This document shows, in pieces, positions 56,077 to 64,000 of a stretch of 64,000 nt of DNA. A program made the position numbers and the translations under genes. This DNA is from Mitsuaria chitosanitabida ATCC BAA-476 = NBRC 102408. GTDB lineage: Bacteria > Pseudomonadota > Gammaproteobacteria > Burkholderiales > Burkholderiaceae_C. The notes beneath the pieces are model-generated. The model saw only the letters and a program-made list of their open reading frames with translations. It was not told where the DNA came from and searched no databases. The stretch is from NCBI RefSeq assembly GCF_001598255.1, contig NZ_BCYP01000013.1:86416-150415 (forward strand), in the 5' to 3' direction. How positions within the stretch are numbered: the first letter of the stretch is position 1; every line of letters starts with the position of its first letter.

Positions 56077-58788
56077 TCACTTGAACGACAGATTCACGCT
56101 GGCATAGAAGGTCCGGCCGCGCGGGTCGGTGTAGGTCGGGTCGTAGGTCGACAGGAAGTAGTAGCTCTGGTTGGAGAAGGGCGGCGCGGTGTCGGCCAGG
56201 TTCTGGATGCCGGCGCGCACGCGCAGCATCTTGTTGACCTTCCAGGCGCCCGAGACGTCCCACAGCGAGTAGGCCTTGACCCGGCGCGGCGCCGTGTCGG
56301 GCAGGTAGCTGTCATCCCGGTAGCCCGCGTAGAAGGTGTTGCCCAGGGTCAGGTTGATGTCGCCGAACTCCCAGTCCACCGAGGCGCGATGGCGCCAGCG
56401 CTGGATGACCTGATCGTTGAGGAAGCGGCCGACATTGCTGACGTAGGGCTCCAGCGGCCCGAACTGGCGCTTGTACTCGAGGATGTAGGTCCCGCTCAGG
56501 TTCAGGGCGAAGCGTCCCCAGGCGCCGGCGCCGCTGCGCAGGTTGGCCTCCAGGTCCAGCCCCGAGGTCTTCAGGCGACCCTGGTTCTCCTTGCGCAGCA
56601 CGATCGTGGGCTCATCGAACTCGTTGCGCTCGATGTACGGGGCGTAGCGCTCGGGGTTCTCCAGGATGGTCTTCTCGTACAGGTCGCTGATGACGTCGCG
56701 CTTCTTGATCAGCCAGTAGTCCAGGCTCAGGCTGATGTCGCGTGCCGGCTCGACGACCAGACCGGCCGAGAACTGCTGCGAGCGCTCCGGCTTCAGGTTG
56801 GGATTGGCCTCCTTGCGGGTGGCCCACTGGTCGAAGCTGTCCAGCACCTTGTCATAGATGAAAGCCGGGCTGGAGCCATAGCTGGTGGGCCGATACAGCT
56901 CGCTGAAGGAGGGGGCCCGAAAGCCGGTGCCGGCCGAGGCCCGCAGCAGCAGTTGGCGGCTGGGCTGATAACGCACGCCCAGCTTGGGGTTGGTGGTGCT
57001 GCCCACGCCCTGGTAGCGATCGAAGCGCAGCGCGGCCTGCAACTCCAGTTCCTTGCTCAGCGGGGCGTTCAGCTCGGTGTAGGCCGAGGCGATGTTGCGA
57101 CCGTTGCTTGTGGCCTTGAGCGAGGTGTCCGGCACGCCCGGGTCCAGCGAGCTGTCGCGGTCGCCGCCGATGTTGTTGGAGACCAGCAGCGCCGAGGGCG
57201 TGAACCTCTGGCTCTCGCGGCGCAGCTCCGCGCCAAGGGCGACACCCAAGGGCCCGCCGGCCAGCTCCATCAGCGATCCGGTGAGCTTCGCATCCAGCCC
57301 TTGCGTGATGCCGCTGGACCTGCGCGCCACGTCGTTGACGCGGATGGCGTCGATCAGCGCCTTGCCCGCCGCGGACGAGGGCCCGAACGGATTGATCAGG
57401 CCGCTCTTCACGCCGGCATCGAGCTGGTCGAAGAGGAAGTAGCCGTTGACGTACTTGTCCTGCGACTTGTTCCTCGCGTAGCTCGCCGCCACCGTGTAGT
57501 CCCAGTCGTTGGCGAAGCTGCCCGTGACGCCGGCGACGTAGCGCTCGGCATCGCTGGTGACCTCGTTGGAGCGGTTGCCCAGTTCGGTGGCCCGCATGCG
57601 GACCTCGACCGTGCCGCTGTAGTTGATCGGACGCGGCAGGTTCTGGTTGAGCGCGGCGACGCTCACGCCGCTGAAGTTGGTCGGGTTGGGCGACAGCACA
57701 TAGGTCGTCCGGGCCTGGCTGCGCAAGATCTCGACGAAGGCCTGGCTGCGATCCCCGAGCTTGAGCACGCCGCGTCCGAGGAAGCTGGTCTTGCTGGCAT
57801 CGGGATAGATCTCGGTGTCGGCCATGTAGTCGTAGCCGCAGGTCTGGGTGCCGGGCGTGAAGACGCTGGCCGGCGGATTGCAGCTCGGCGCGAACAGGTT
57901 GACGGTGCGGTCGGTGAAGGGCTTGCCGCCGATCGTGTAGCCGGCGGCGTTGATCGCCGCCAGCTGCGCGGCGCGGGTGGCCGCGTTGCCGGACAGGCGC
58001 AGGTTCGCGGGGTAGGGGCGGCTGGACATGTAGTAGGGCAGCAGCTCGGACAGCGGCCGCTCCTTGAGGAAGTCGCGCTGCGTCGAGCGCAGCGCGTCCA
58101 GCTTCTGCACATCCAGCACCCCGAAGACGTTGAAGCCCTGCTGGCCGAGGTCGCCGTAGCCCGCGGCCACCGAGGCGGTCCGCTTGCCCGCCCCCCCCTC
58201 CTGCGTGCCGGACAAGGAGGCATTCAGGTCCACGCCGCGGTAATCCTTGCGGGTGATGAAGTTGATGACGCCGCCGATCGCGTCCGTGCCGTAGATCGCC
58301 GAGGCGCCGTCCTTGAGGATCTCCACGCGCTCGATCGCGCCGGCGGGAATGTTGTTCAGGTCCACGCCGGCGCTGTCGCCGGGCGAGGCGAAGTTGGCCA
58401 GGCGCCGGCCGTTGAGCAGCACCAGCGTGCTGGACACGCCGATGCCGCGCAGGTTCGCGCCATTGAAGCCGCGCTGGCCGCCGTTGTTGTCGCTGATGCT
58501 GGCGCCGTCGGTCAGACCGGCGGCGTTGCCGCTGATGTTGCGCATCAGCTCGGCGGCCGTGGTGGCGCCGGTCTTGGCGATGTCCTCGCGCTTGATCGTC
58601 TGCACGGGCAGGGCGGTCTCGCCCTCCAGGCGCTTGATGCTGGAGCCGGTGATCTCCACCCGCTCCAGCGTCTGGCTGCCGGTCTCCTGTGCCTGCACCG
58701 CGACCGCGGCGGTGGCCAGGAGCAGGGTGGCGGCTTGAGCGGCGGCGAGCGCGATGACGTGCGGACGCGGAACCTGTGTCGTGATCAT
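56077..58788 (-). CDS. TonB-dependent outer membrane receptor
   Basis: A 903-residue receptor. Signal peptide ([12 protein letters not shown]), TonB box-like VEITGS, plug domain (about 50-175) with [21 protein letters not shown] and [29 protein letters not shown], then a 22-strand barrel ending VNLSFK with a C-terminal Phe-Lys. The plug style ([17 protein letters not shown]) is that of peptide/carbohydrate importers rather than siderophore receptors. It is divergent from the cyanophycinase gene across a 268-bp region with shared repeats, so it is a candidate importer of cyanophycin breakdown products (inference). Confidence 0.9.
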   Translation of the reverse strand: MITTQVPRPHVIALAAAQAATLLLATAAVAVQAQETGSQTLERVEITGSSIKRLEGETALPVQTIKREDIAKTGATTAAELMRNISGNAAGLTDGASISDNNGGQRGFNGANLRGIGVSSTLVLLNGRRLANFASPGDSAGVDLNNIPAGAIERVEILKDGASAIYGTDAIGGVINFITRKDYRGVDLNASLSGTQEGGAGKRTASVAAGYGDLGQQGFNVFGVLDVQKLDALRSTQRDFLKERPLSELLPYYMSSRPYPANLRLSGNAATRAAQLAAINAAGYTIGGKPFTDRTVNLFAPSCNPPASVFTPGTQTCGYDYMADTEIYPDASKTSFLGRGVLKLGDRSQAFVEILRSQARTTYVLSPNPTNFSGVSVAALNQNLPRPINYSGTVEVRMRATELGNRSNEVTSDAERYVAGVTGSFANDWDYTVAASYARNKSQDKYVNGYFLFDQLDAGVKSGLINPFGPSSAAGKALIDAIRVNDVARRSSGITQGLDAKLTGSLMELAGGPLGVALGAELRRESQRFTPSALLVSNNIGGDRDSSLDPGVPDTSLKATSNGRNIASAYTELNAPLSKELELQAALRFDRYQGVGSTTNPKLGVRYQPSRQLLLRASAGTGFRAPSFSELYRPTSYGSSPAFIYDKVLDSFDQWATRKEANPNLKPERSQQFSAGLVVEPARDISLSLDYWLIKKRDVISDLYEKTILENPERYAPYIERNEFDEPTIVLRKENQGRLKTSGLDLEANLRSGAGAWGRFALNLSGTYILEYKRQFGPLEPYVSNVGRFLNDQVIQRWRHRASVDWEFGDINLTLGNTFYAGYRDDSYLPDTAPRRVKAYSLWDVSGAWKVNKMLRVRAGIQNLADTAPPFSNQSYYFLSTYDPTYTDPRGRTFYASVNLSFK

Positions 58789-58901
58789 GTGGGGCCTCGA
58801 AGAGTTGGGGAAGCGCAGGTCGGCTTCTCGGCCGTCCTTGCGAAGCACTCTAGAAGTCGCTGTCCACCGCAGGACATCGGGTTTTGGCGGGGCGGTCGCA
58901 C

Positions 58902-58999
58902 CGATGCAAGCGCGCGTCGCTTCGCTGCAAGCCCGGCGCACGACCCGTGGCGCGCACGCGCCGCGGTTTGCGGGATTGCGACATCGGCTTGCATGCAAG
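58902..58999. promoter_or_regulatory. TGCAAG repeats in the receptor/cyanophycinase promoter region
   Basis: CG(A/C)TGCAAGC occurs at 58902-58911 and 58923-58932, a 21-bp (two-turn) period. A 12-bp palindrome CTTGCATGCAAG at 58988-58999 carries the same half-site in both directions. Direct repeats on a two-turn period suit an AraC-type regulator such as the one encoded at 62936. Confidence 0.45.
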
Positions 59000-59056
59000 G
59001 CGCGGCCACGGGGCAACCCTGACGTGATCCGGCCGGCCGCCCCGCACCATCGCGGC

Positions 59057-60346
59057 ATGCATCCATCCCGCAGTTCCATTCGCAGGGCGCTGGCCCTTCT
59101 TGCCCTCACCGCGGCGGCCTCGACCGCCCAGGCGCAGACCGCCATCGTGATCGGCGGCGCGCTCAAGTTCGACAACGACGCGGTGTGGCAGCGCATCGTC
59201 GACGAGGCCGGCGGACGCCGCGCGCGCTTCGCCGTGTTCGCCACCGCGGCCGCGAATCCGGAGCGCGCCGCCGCCCAGATCGTGGAGGCGCTGCGCCGCC
59301 GCGGCGCCCAGGCCGAGGCGGTGCCGGTCACCCCGAGATTGGCGCCGGACGCGCTGCAGGCCGCCGTGCGCGACCCGGCGCTGCTGGCGCGCGTGCGTGG
59401 CGCCACCGGCGTCTTCTTCTCGGGCGGCGCCCAGGAGCTGATCGTGGACACGCTGCAACCGCAGGGGCGGCCCACGCCGATGCTCGAAGCGATCTGGGAG
59501 GTCTATCGCCGCGGCGGCGTCGTCGCCGGCACCAGCGCGGGCGCGGCGATCATGAGCCGGGTGATGTTCCGCGACGCGCAGGACGTGCTCGGTGTCATGC
59601 AGGGCGGCCTGAGAGAGGGCGTGGAGATCGACCGCGGCCTGGGCTTCGTCGGGCCGGACCTCTTCATCGACCAGCACTTCCTCAAGCGCGGCCGCATCGG
59701 CCGCATGCTGCCGTTGATGCTGGCCAAGGGCTATCGCGCGGGACTGGGTGTCGAGGAGAACAGCGCCGCCGTCATCCATGCCGATCAAGCCGAGGTGATC
59801 GGCGCACGGGGCGCGCTGTTCGTCGACCTCCGTGAAGCGAGGACGGATCCGCGCCTGGGCGCCTTCAACCTCGAGAACGCGCGCCTGAGCTACCTGGACC
59901 GAGGGGATCGCATCGACCTGCGCACGGGCGCGGTCACCGCGTCCGCCGAGAAGCGCGCCAGCAGCGTCCTGGATCCGGGGGCCTCCGACTTCAAACCCTA
60001 TTTCAAGGACGAGCCGTTCTACGCCGACATCGTGGGCGACAACACGATCGTGCAGGCGATGGCCCAGTTGCTCGACGGCCCGGCCGCGGAGCTGCGCGGG
60101 CTGGCCGCGCGGCTGAAGCCAGGACCGGACGGTGCTCGTGGCAGGGACGCGCCTACGGCATTCGAGTTCCGCCTGTACAAGGGCGCGGACACGCGCGGCT
60201 GGTTCACCGGCGCATTCGGCGGCGAGGACTACACCGTGGTCAACGTCCATCTGGATGTCAGGCCGGTCCGGGTCGCGTCGCCGCTGTACGAGCCGATCGC
60301 GCCCGTGTTGGACGCGCCTCCCGCCCCCTCCGCCGGGGAGCGATGA
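59057..60346 (+). CDS. Secreted cyanophycinase
   Basis: A 429-residue S51-family peptidase, predicted exported (RRALALLALTAAASTAQA). It should cleave cyanophycin (multi-L-arginyl-poly-L-aspartate) to beta-Asp-Arg dipeptides. Catalytic Ser160 lies in VVAGTSAGAAIMS, preceded by FFSGGAQELIVDTL and followed by DQHFLKRGRIGRMLPLM and GVEENSAAVIH. The C-terminal 130 residues extend past the usual cytoplasmic enzyme, as in extracellular forms. ATG 59057. Its stop overlaps the next start (ATGA). Confidence 0.88.
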   Translation: MHPSRSSIRRALALLALTAAASTAQAQTAIVIGGALKFDNDAVWQRIVDEAGGRRARFAVFATAAANPERAAAQIVEALRRRGAQAEAVPVTPRLAPDALQAAVRDPALLARVRGATGVFFSGGAQELIVDTLQPQGRPTPMLEAIWEVYRRGGVVAGTSAGAAIMSRVMFRDAQDVLGVMQGGLREGVEIDRGLGFVGPDLFIDQHFLKRGRIGRMLPLMLAKGYRAGLGVEENSAAVIHADQAEVIGARGALFVDLREARTDPRLGAFNLENARLSYLDRGDRIDLRTGAVTASAEKRASSVLDPGASDFKPYFKDEPFYADIVGDNTIVQAMAQLLDGPAAELRGLAARLKPGPDGARGRDAPTAFEFRLYKGADTRGWFTGAFGGEDYTVVNVHLDVRPVRVASPLYEPIAPVLDAPPAPSAGER

Positions 60347-61479
60347 GCATGGAACAGCGTCACCACGAACTGCCGAGCGCCTCGCACGGCACGCGCCGCG
60401 CGCTCTGCAGTCTTCACTTCGGGCAGCGGCGCACCGGCGCCAAGGCTTATCTGCAAGCCTCGCTGCATGCGGACGAGGTGCCGCCGATGCTGGTGGCGCA
60501 CCACCTGCGCACGCTGCTGGCCGAACTCGACGAGGCCGGAGCCGTTCCCGGCGAGATCGTCCTCGTGCCCATGGCCAACCCGATCGGGCTGTCGCAGTCG
60601 CTGCAGGGCGCGCACCACGGTCGCTTCGACATGGCCTCGGGCATCAACTTCAACCGGCAGTTCCAGCATCTGACGGATCGCATCGGCGCAGGCGTGGGCG
60701 ACCGTTGGACCGACGACGCGTCGGCCAACACCCGGCTGATCCGCGAGGCAGCGGGGCGGGCGCTTGCCGAGCTCGTGCCAGCGACCGAGACGGACGCGCT
60801 CAAGCGGCTGTTGCAGTCGCTGGCCATCGATGCCGACATCGTCCTGGACCTGCACTGCGACCACGAGGCGACCCTGCATGTCTACGCGGGCACGCCGCAG
60901 GCCGAGCTTGCCGCACAGCTGGCCAGACGTCTGCGCGCCCAGGCGCTGCTGCTGTGCGCCTGTTCGGGCGACGACCCCTTTGACGAGTCCCTGTCGCGCC
61001 ATTGGTGGGAGTTGGCGGAGCGCTTCGACGATCGCCCGATCTCGGTGGCGGGCTGCTTCGCCGCCACGGTCGAGCTGCGCGGCGAGACCGACGTGGATGA
61101 CGCCCTGGCGATCCAGGATGCGACGGCGCTGGTGGAGTTCCTCCAAGATACCGGCCACATCCTGGGCCGCGACCAGGGCCACGTGCCCGCGCTGCCTCAG
61201 CCGCGCTGCGCCGCGACGCCGCTGGAGGGCGTGCAGCCGCTGATCGCGGGCGCGAGCGGCATCCTCGTCTTCCATCGCGCCCTCGGCGATCGGGTGAAGG
61301 CAGGGGAGTGCGTGGCGGAGATCGTCGATCCCGCCACCAGCGCCCGCGAGCCGGTGATCGCGGAGGTCGACGGGACCTTGTTCGCACGCGTCGCCCGGCG
61401 CTGGGCCACGCGCGGCCTGCGCCTGGGCAAGATCGCCGGTCCGACCCCGTTCCGGTCCGGCAAGTTGTTGTCGCTGTGA
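60343..61479 (+). CDS. M14/AstE-type zinc hydrolase, cyanophycin-dipeptide hydrolase candidate
   Basis: A 378-residue succinylglutamate desuccinylase/aspartoacylase-family protein. Zinc ligands: His42 and Glu45 (LHADEVP) and His171 (DLHCDHE); catalytic Glu244 in TVELRGE; Arg in NFNRQF. There is no signal peptide, so it acts in the cytoplasm. The C-terminal region (about 285-378) has a biotinyl-like beta-barrel found in this family. Coupled to cyanophycinase, it fits the role of CphZ-type enzymes that split beta-Asp-Arg into aspartate and arginine. Assignment to that role rests on fold plus context; it could also be another deacylase. Confidence 0.8.
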   Translation: MSMEQRHHELPSASHGTRRALCSLHFGQRRTGAKAYLQASLHADEVPPMLVAHHLRTLLAELDEAGAVPGEIVLVPMANPIGLSQSLQGAHHGRFDMASGINFNRQFQHLTDRIGAGVGDRWTDDASANTRLIREAAGRALAELVPATETDALKRLLQSLAIDADIVLDLHCDHEATLHVYAGTPQAELAAQLARRLRAQALLLCACSGDDPFDESLSRHWWELAERFDDRPISVAGCFAATVELRGETDVDDALAIQDATALVEFLQDTGHILGRDQGHVPALPQPRCAATPLEGVQPLIAGASGILVFHRALGDRVKAGECVAEIVDPATSAREPVIAEVDGTLFARVARRWATRGLRLGKIAGPTPFRSGKLLSL

Positions 61480-61486
61480 GTTCACG

Positions 61487-62893
61487 ATGATCCCCAAGAC
61501 GCTTCGCCTGCCCAACACCTTCGTCCTGATCTTCTCGCTGCTGGTGCTGATCGCGGCGGCTACCTGGCTCGTCCCGGGCGGCCGGTACGCGACCACGCTG
61601 GTGGACGGCAAGCCGGTCATCGACCCGACCCGCTACCAGGTGGTGGCCAGCCAGCCGCAGGGCCCGGCCGCGGTGCTGATGGCGCCGATCAAGGGCTTCG
61701 TCGAGGCCGGCCTGATCATCGGCTTCGTGCTCATCGTGGGCGGCGCCTTCTCGGTGCTGCAGGCCACGCAAGCGATCGATGCGCTGATCAAGGCGGTGGC
61801 CAAGGCGCACCATCGATCGGCGCTGGTGCGCGCCCTGCTGATCCCCGGTTTCGTCACGCTGTTTTCCCTGGGCGGGGCAACCTTCGGCATGGCGGAGGAG
61901 GCCATCCCCTTCGTGCTGATCTTCGTGCCGCTGGCGCTGGCCTTGCGCTACGACACCTTCATCGGCGTGGCCATCCCCTTCCTGGGCTCGCAGGTGGGCT
62001 TCGCCACGGCCTTCCTCAACCCGTTCAACGTGGGCGTCGCGCAAGGGCTGGCCGGCGTGCCGCTGTTCTCGGGGCTGGGCTACCGGTTCGTGTGCTGGGT
62101 CGTGTTCACCGGCGTCACCATCGCCTTTCTGATGTGGCACGCGCGTCGCATCCGCCAGCGGCCCGAGTCCAGTCCCTGCTTCGCTGACGACGAGCACAAG
62201 CGCGCCGCGCTGGACCTGGAGGCGATCGCGTCGTTCACGGGTGTCGACGGGACGCAGCGCCTGGTGCTGCTGAGCTTCGCCGCGACGCTGGGCGCGATGA
62301 TCGTCGGCGTGGTGCACTTCGGCTGGTACATCGAGGAGATCGCCGCGATCTTTCTTGCGATGGCGATCGTCGTCGGCCTGATCGCGCGGATGGGGCAGGA
62401 CGCCTGGGTGCGACACTTCCTGACGGGCGCCAAGGACCTCGCGGGCACCGCGCTGATCATCGCGCTGGCCAAGGGCACGGTGGTGCTGATGCGCGACGCG
62501 CAGATCATCGACGCGATGCTGCACGGCCTGGCGCCCTGGGTAGCGTCCGAGCAGGCGGTCTTCTCGCTGCACAAGATGTACGGCATCCAGTCCGTCATCA
62601 ACTTCTTCATCCACAGCGGCACGGGACAGGCCGCGCTCACGATGCCGGTGATGGCGCCGCTGAGCGACCTGGTGCAGGTCGGCCGGCAGAGCGCGATCCT
62701 GGCCTTCCAGTTCGGCGAGCTGAGCACGCCTGTCATCCCGACCTCGGGCATCACCGTGGGCGTGCTGAGCCTGGCGCGCGTTCCCTTCGGCCGCTGGGTG
62801 CGATGGATGCTGCCGCTGCAGTTGGTCTTCGTCGCGCTGGCGCTGACGATGCTGGCGATCCCCAGCCTGGCGCCGCAATGGGTGGGGTGGTGA
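61487..62893 (+). CDS. YfcC-family transporter
   Basis: A 468-residue permease with about 12-13 helices of the YfcC/ArsB-NhaD clan: TWLVPGGRY, GGATFGMAEEAIPFVLIFVPLALALRYD, GSQVGFATAFLNPFNVGVAQGLAGVPLFSGLGYR, and FFIHSGTGQAALTMPVMAPLSDLVQVGRQ. Relatives handle basic amino acids, arginine/ornithine or dicarboxylates. It lies 7 bp after the hydrolase gene. It probably imports the dipeptide (or its products) across the inner membrane. Confidence 0.85.
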   Translation: MIPKTLRLPNTFVLIFSLLVLIAAATWLVPGGRYATTLVDGKPVIDPTRYQVVASQPQGPAAVLMAPIKGFVEAGLIIGFVLIVGGAFSVLQATQAIDALIKAVAKAHHRSALVRALLIPGFVTLFSLGGATFGMAEEAIPFVLIFVPLALALRYDTFIGVAIPFLGSQVGFATAFLNPFNVGVAQGLAGVPLFSGLGYRFVCWVVFTGVTIAFLMWHARRIRQRPESSPCFADDEHKRAALDLEAIASFTGVDGTQRLVLLSFAATLGAMIVGVVHFGWYIEEIAAIFLAMAIVVGLIARMGQDAWVRHFLTGAKDLAGTALIIALAKGTVVLMRDAQIIDAMLHGLAPWVASEQAVFSLHKMYGIQSVINFFIHSGTGQAALTMPVMAPLSDLVQVGRQSAILAFQFGELSTPVIPTSGITVGVLSLARVPFGRWVRWMLPLQLVFVALALTMLAIPSLAPQWVGW

Positions 62894-62935
62894 AGCGCGG
62901 CGGCGATTACAGTGCCGCCATGCCGATTCGTTCCC

Positions 62936-64000
62936 ATGAGTGACTCCCGCTACGCGCCGACCGCCGCCCTGGTCCTGCCCGGGTTCTCCGCGCTGGCGTT
63001 GGGGGCGGCGCTATCCACCCTGCAGGCCGCGGCCGACCTGCTGGACCAGCCCTATCTGCTCGGCCCGAGCGTGCTGTCGCTGGGCGGCGGTCCGGTCGCC
63101 GGCAGCGCCGGCCTTCGGGTGGAGACCGAGGCCTTGCGTGTCCACAAGCCTTGGGGCGTGGTGGTGATCATCGGTCAGGACGCGCATGTGGACAGCGGCT
63201 TCGACGGCGCCGTCCGGGACGACGCCGAGCTGCCGCACCTGTGTGCCGCGCTGCGCGAGCTCGCCCGAAGCGGCAGCGCCCTGTGCGCCAGCGGCAGCGC
63301 GGTGAGCCTGCTGGCCAGAGCCGGCCTTCTGGACGGCCGCCGCGCGGCCTGTCCCTGGAGCAGCGCCGATGCGTTGCAGGGCGAGTTCCCCGCAGTCATC
63401 TGGACCACCCAACTCTGGGCAGGCATTGCCGCCGTTCCTGTTGCAACATCCAGCGGGACATCCGGCGCTGAATCCGCCGCGGAGATCCTCACGGCCACCA
63501 GCGGCGCCGCGCTGATGGACGCCCTGGTCGCCTGGCTGACGAGGCGTCATGGCGATCAGGTGCTGCCCGACCTCGCGCCGCTGCTGGGCCTGGAGCGTGT
63601 CCGGGCCGCGTCCGAGGCTCAGCCCCGGCCCGGACGCCTGGGCCAGGCGGCCAGCCCGACCTTGCGCGAGGCCTTGGCGTTGATGGAAGCCAACCTGGGC
63701 GAGCCCTTGCCGACCGAGGATGTGGCGCGACTGTGCGGCGTGTCACGCCGGCAGCTGGAGCGGCTCTTCAAGCGCCACCTCGACACGCTGCCCTCGCGGC
63801 ACTACCTGGAGCTGCGCCTGCAGCGCGCGCGGCGACTGCTGCTGCAAAGCGGCCAGTCGATCCTGCAGGTCGGTCTGACCTGCGGCTTCTCGTCGGGGCC
63901 GCACTTTTCGAATGCGTACAAGGCCAGGTTCGGACGCACACCGCGCGATGAGCGGGCGCCGGGGGCCGCCGCCGGTGTCACGGCTGGCGGCGTCCGGCCC
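62936..64000 (+). CDS. AraC-family regulator, ArgR/GlxA-like (3'-truncated by window end)
   Basis: The frame is open from ATG 62936 to base 64000 (355 codons) with no stop. The N-terminal about 190 residues are a GATase1/DJ-1-like domain (LVLPGFSALALGAALSTLQAA, VIIGQD). The C-terminal part has two AraC helix-turn-helices (LPTEDVARLCGVSRRQLERLFKRHL; VGLTCGFSSGPHFSNAYKARFGRTPRDER). This layout and wording resemble the arginine-responsive ArgR of pseudomonads. It starts 43 bp after the transporter and probably controls this locus through arginine. Confidence 0.85.
   Translation, partial: MSDSRYAPTAALVLPGFSALALGAALSTLQAAADLLDQPYLLGPSVLSLGGGPVAGSAGLRVETEALRVHKPWGVVVIIGQDAHVDSGFDGAVRDDAELPHLCAALRELARSGSALCASGSAVSLLARAGLLDGRRAACPWSSADALQGEFPAVIWTTQLWAGIAAVPVATSSGTSGAESAAEILTATSGAALMDALVAWLTRRHGDQVLPDLAPLLGLERVRAASEAQPRPGRLGQAASPTLREALALMEANLGEPLPTEDVARLCGVSRRQLERLFKRHLDTLPSRHYLELRLQRARRLLLQSGQSILQVGLTCGFSSGPHFSNAYKARFGRTPRDERAPGAAAGVTAGGVRP

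Overview
The window is about 68-70% GC with strong G/C third-position bias. It carries PEP-CTERM proteins, a NorR/Hmp pair, a secreted cyanophycinase and Burkholderiales-style gene families. It most likely comes from the chromosome of a betaproteobacterium of the Roseateles/Mitsuaria/Rubrivivax-Leptothrix group (inference from gene content only). I see no phage, transposase, CRISPR array, rRNA or complete tRNA gene.

Layout. 0-9 kb: a truncated secreted protein gene, a Tat-type GH128-like lipoprotein with a Ser-Pro linker, an MFS exporter, an HD-GYP/LuxR fusion regulator, a secreted alpha/beta hydrolase, and a three-gene exported set (PEP-CTERM protein, small post-PEP-CTERM-like protein, PA-domain metalloprotease). 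9-15 kb: HU, a dienoyl-CoA isomerase-like crotonase, flavohaemoglobin hmp divergent from norR with a recognisable sigma-54 promoter and NorR boxes, and an MFS transporter. 15.4-22.8 kb: a complete seven-gene arn (L-Ara4N lipid A modification) operon in which ArnA is split into two genes. 22.9-33 kb: a small membrane-protein pair, a DUF4382 lipoprotein, a phospholipase C ending in a dockerin followed at once by a cohesin-like PEP-CTERM protein, two alpha/beta hydrolases and a beta-propeller-like pair. 33-42.7 kb: a two-subunit molybdenum hydroxylase, a calpain-family protease, a periplasmic MBL-fold hydrolase, a very large propeller sensor kinase and a DUF2878 membrane protein.

42.9-56 kb is stress-oriented: large-subunit catalase, haemerythrin-like protein, isochorismatase-family hydrolase, YetF-like membrane protein, DUF72 protein, an XPD/DinG-like helicase apparently lacking its arch region, a fasciclin lipoprotein, an Fe-S (6-4)-type photolyase and a groES-groEL pair that looks like an accessory copy.

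56-64 kb reads as one functional unit: a TonB-dependent receptor divergent from a secreted cyanophycinase, an M14-type dipeptide hydrolase candidate, a YfcC-type transporter and an ArgR/GlxA-like AraC regulator that runs off the window. I interpret it as scavenging of external cyanophycin as beta-Asp-Arg.

The most interesting signals are the cohesin/dockerin pair on a lipase operon, the cyanophycin locus, the helicase with an internal deletion, and several unexplained repeat or operator-like elements.
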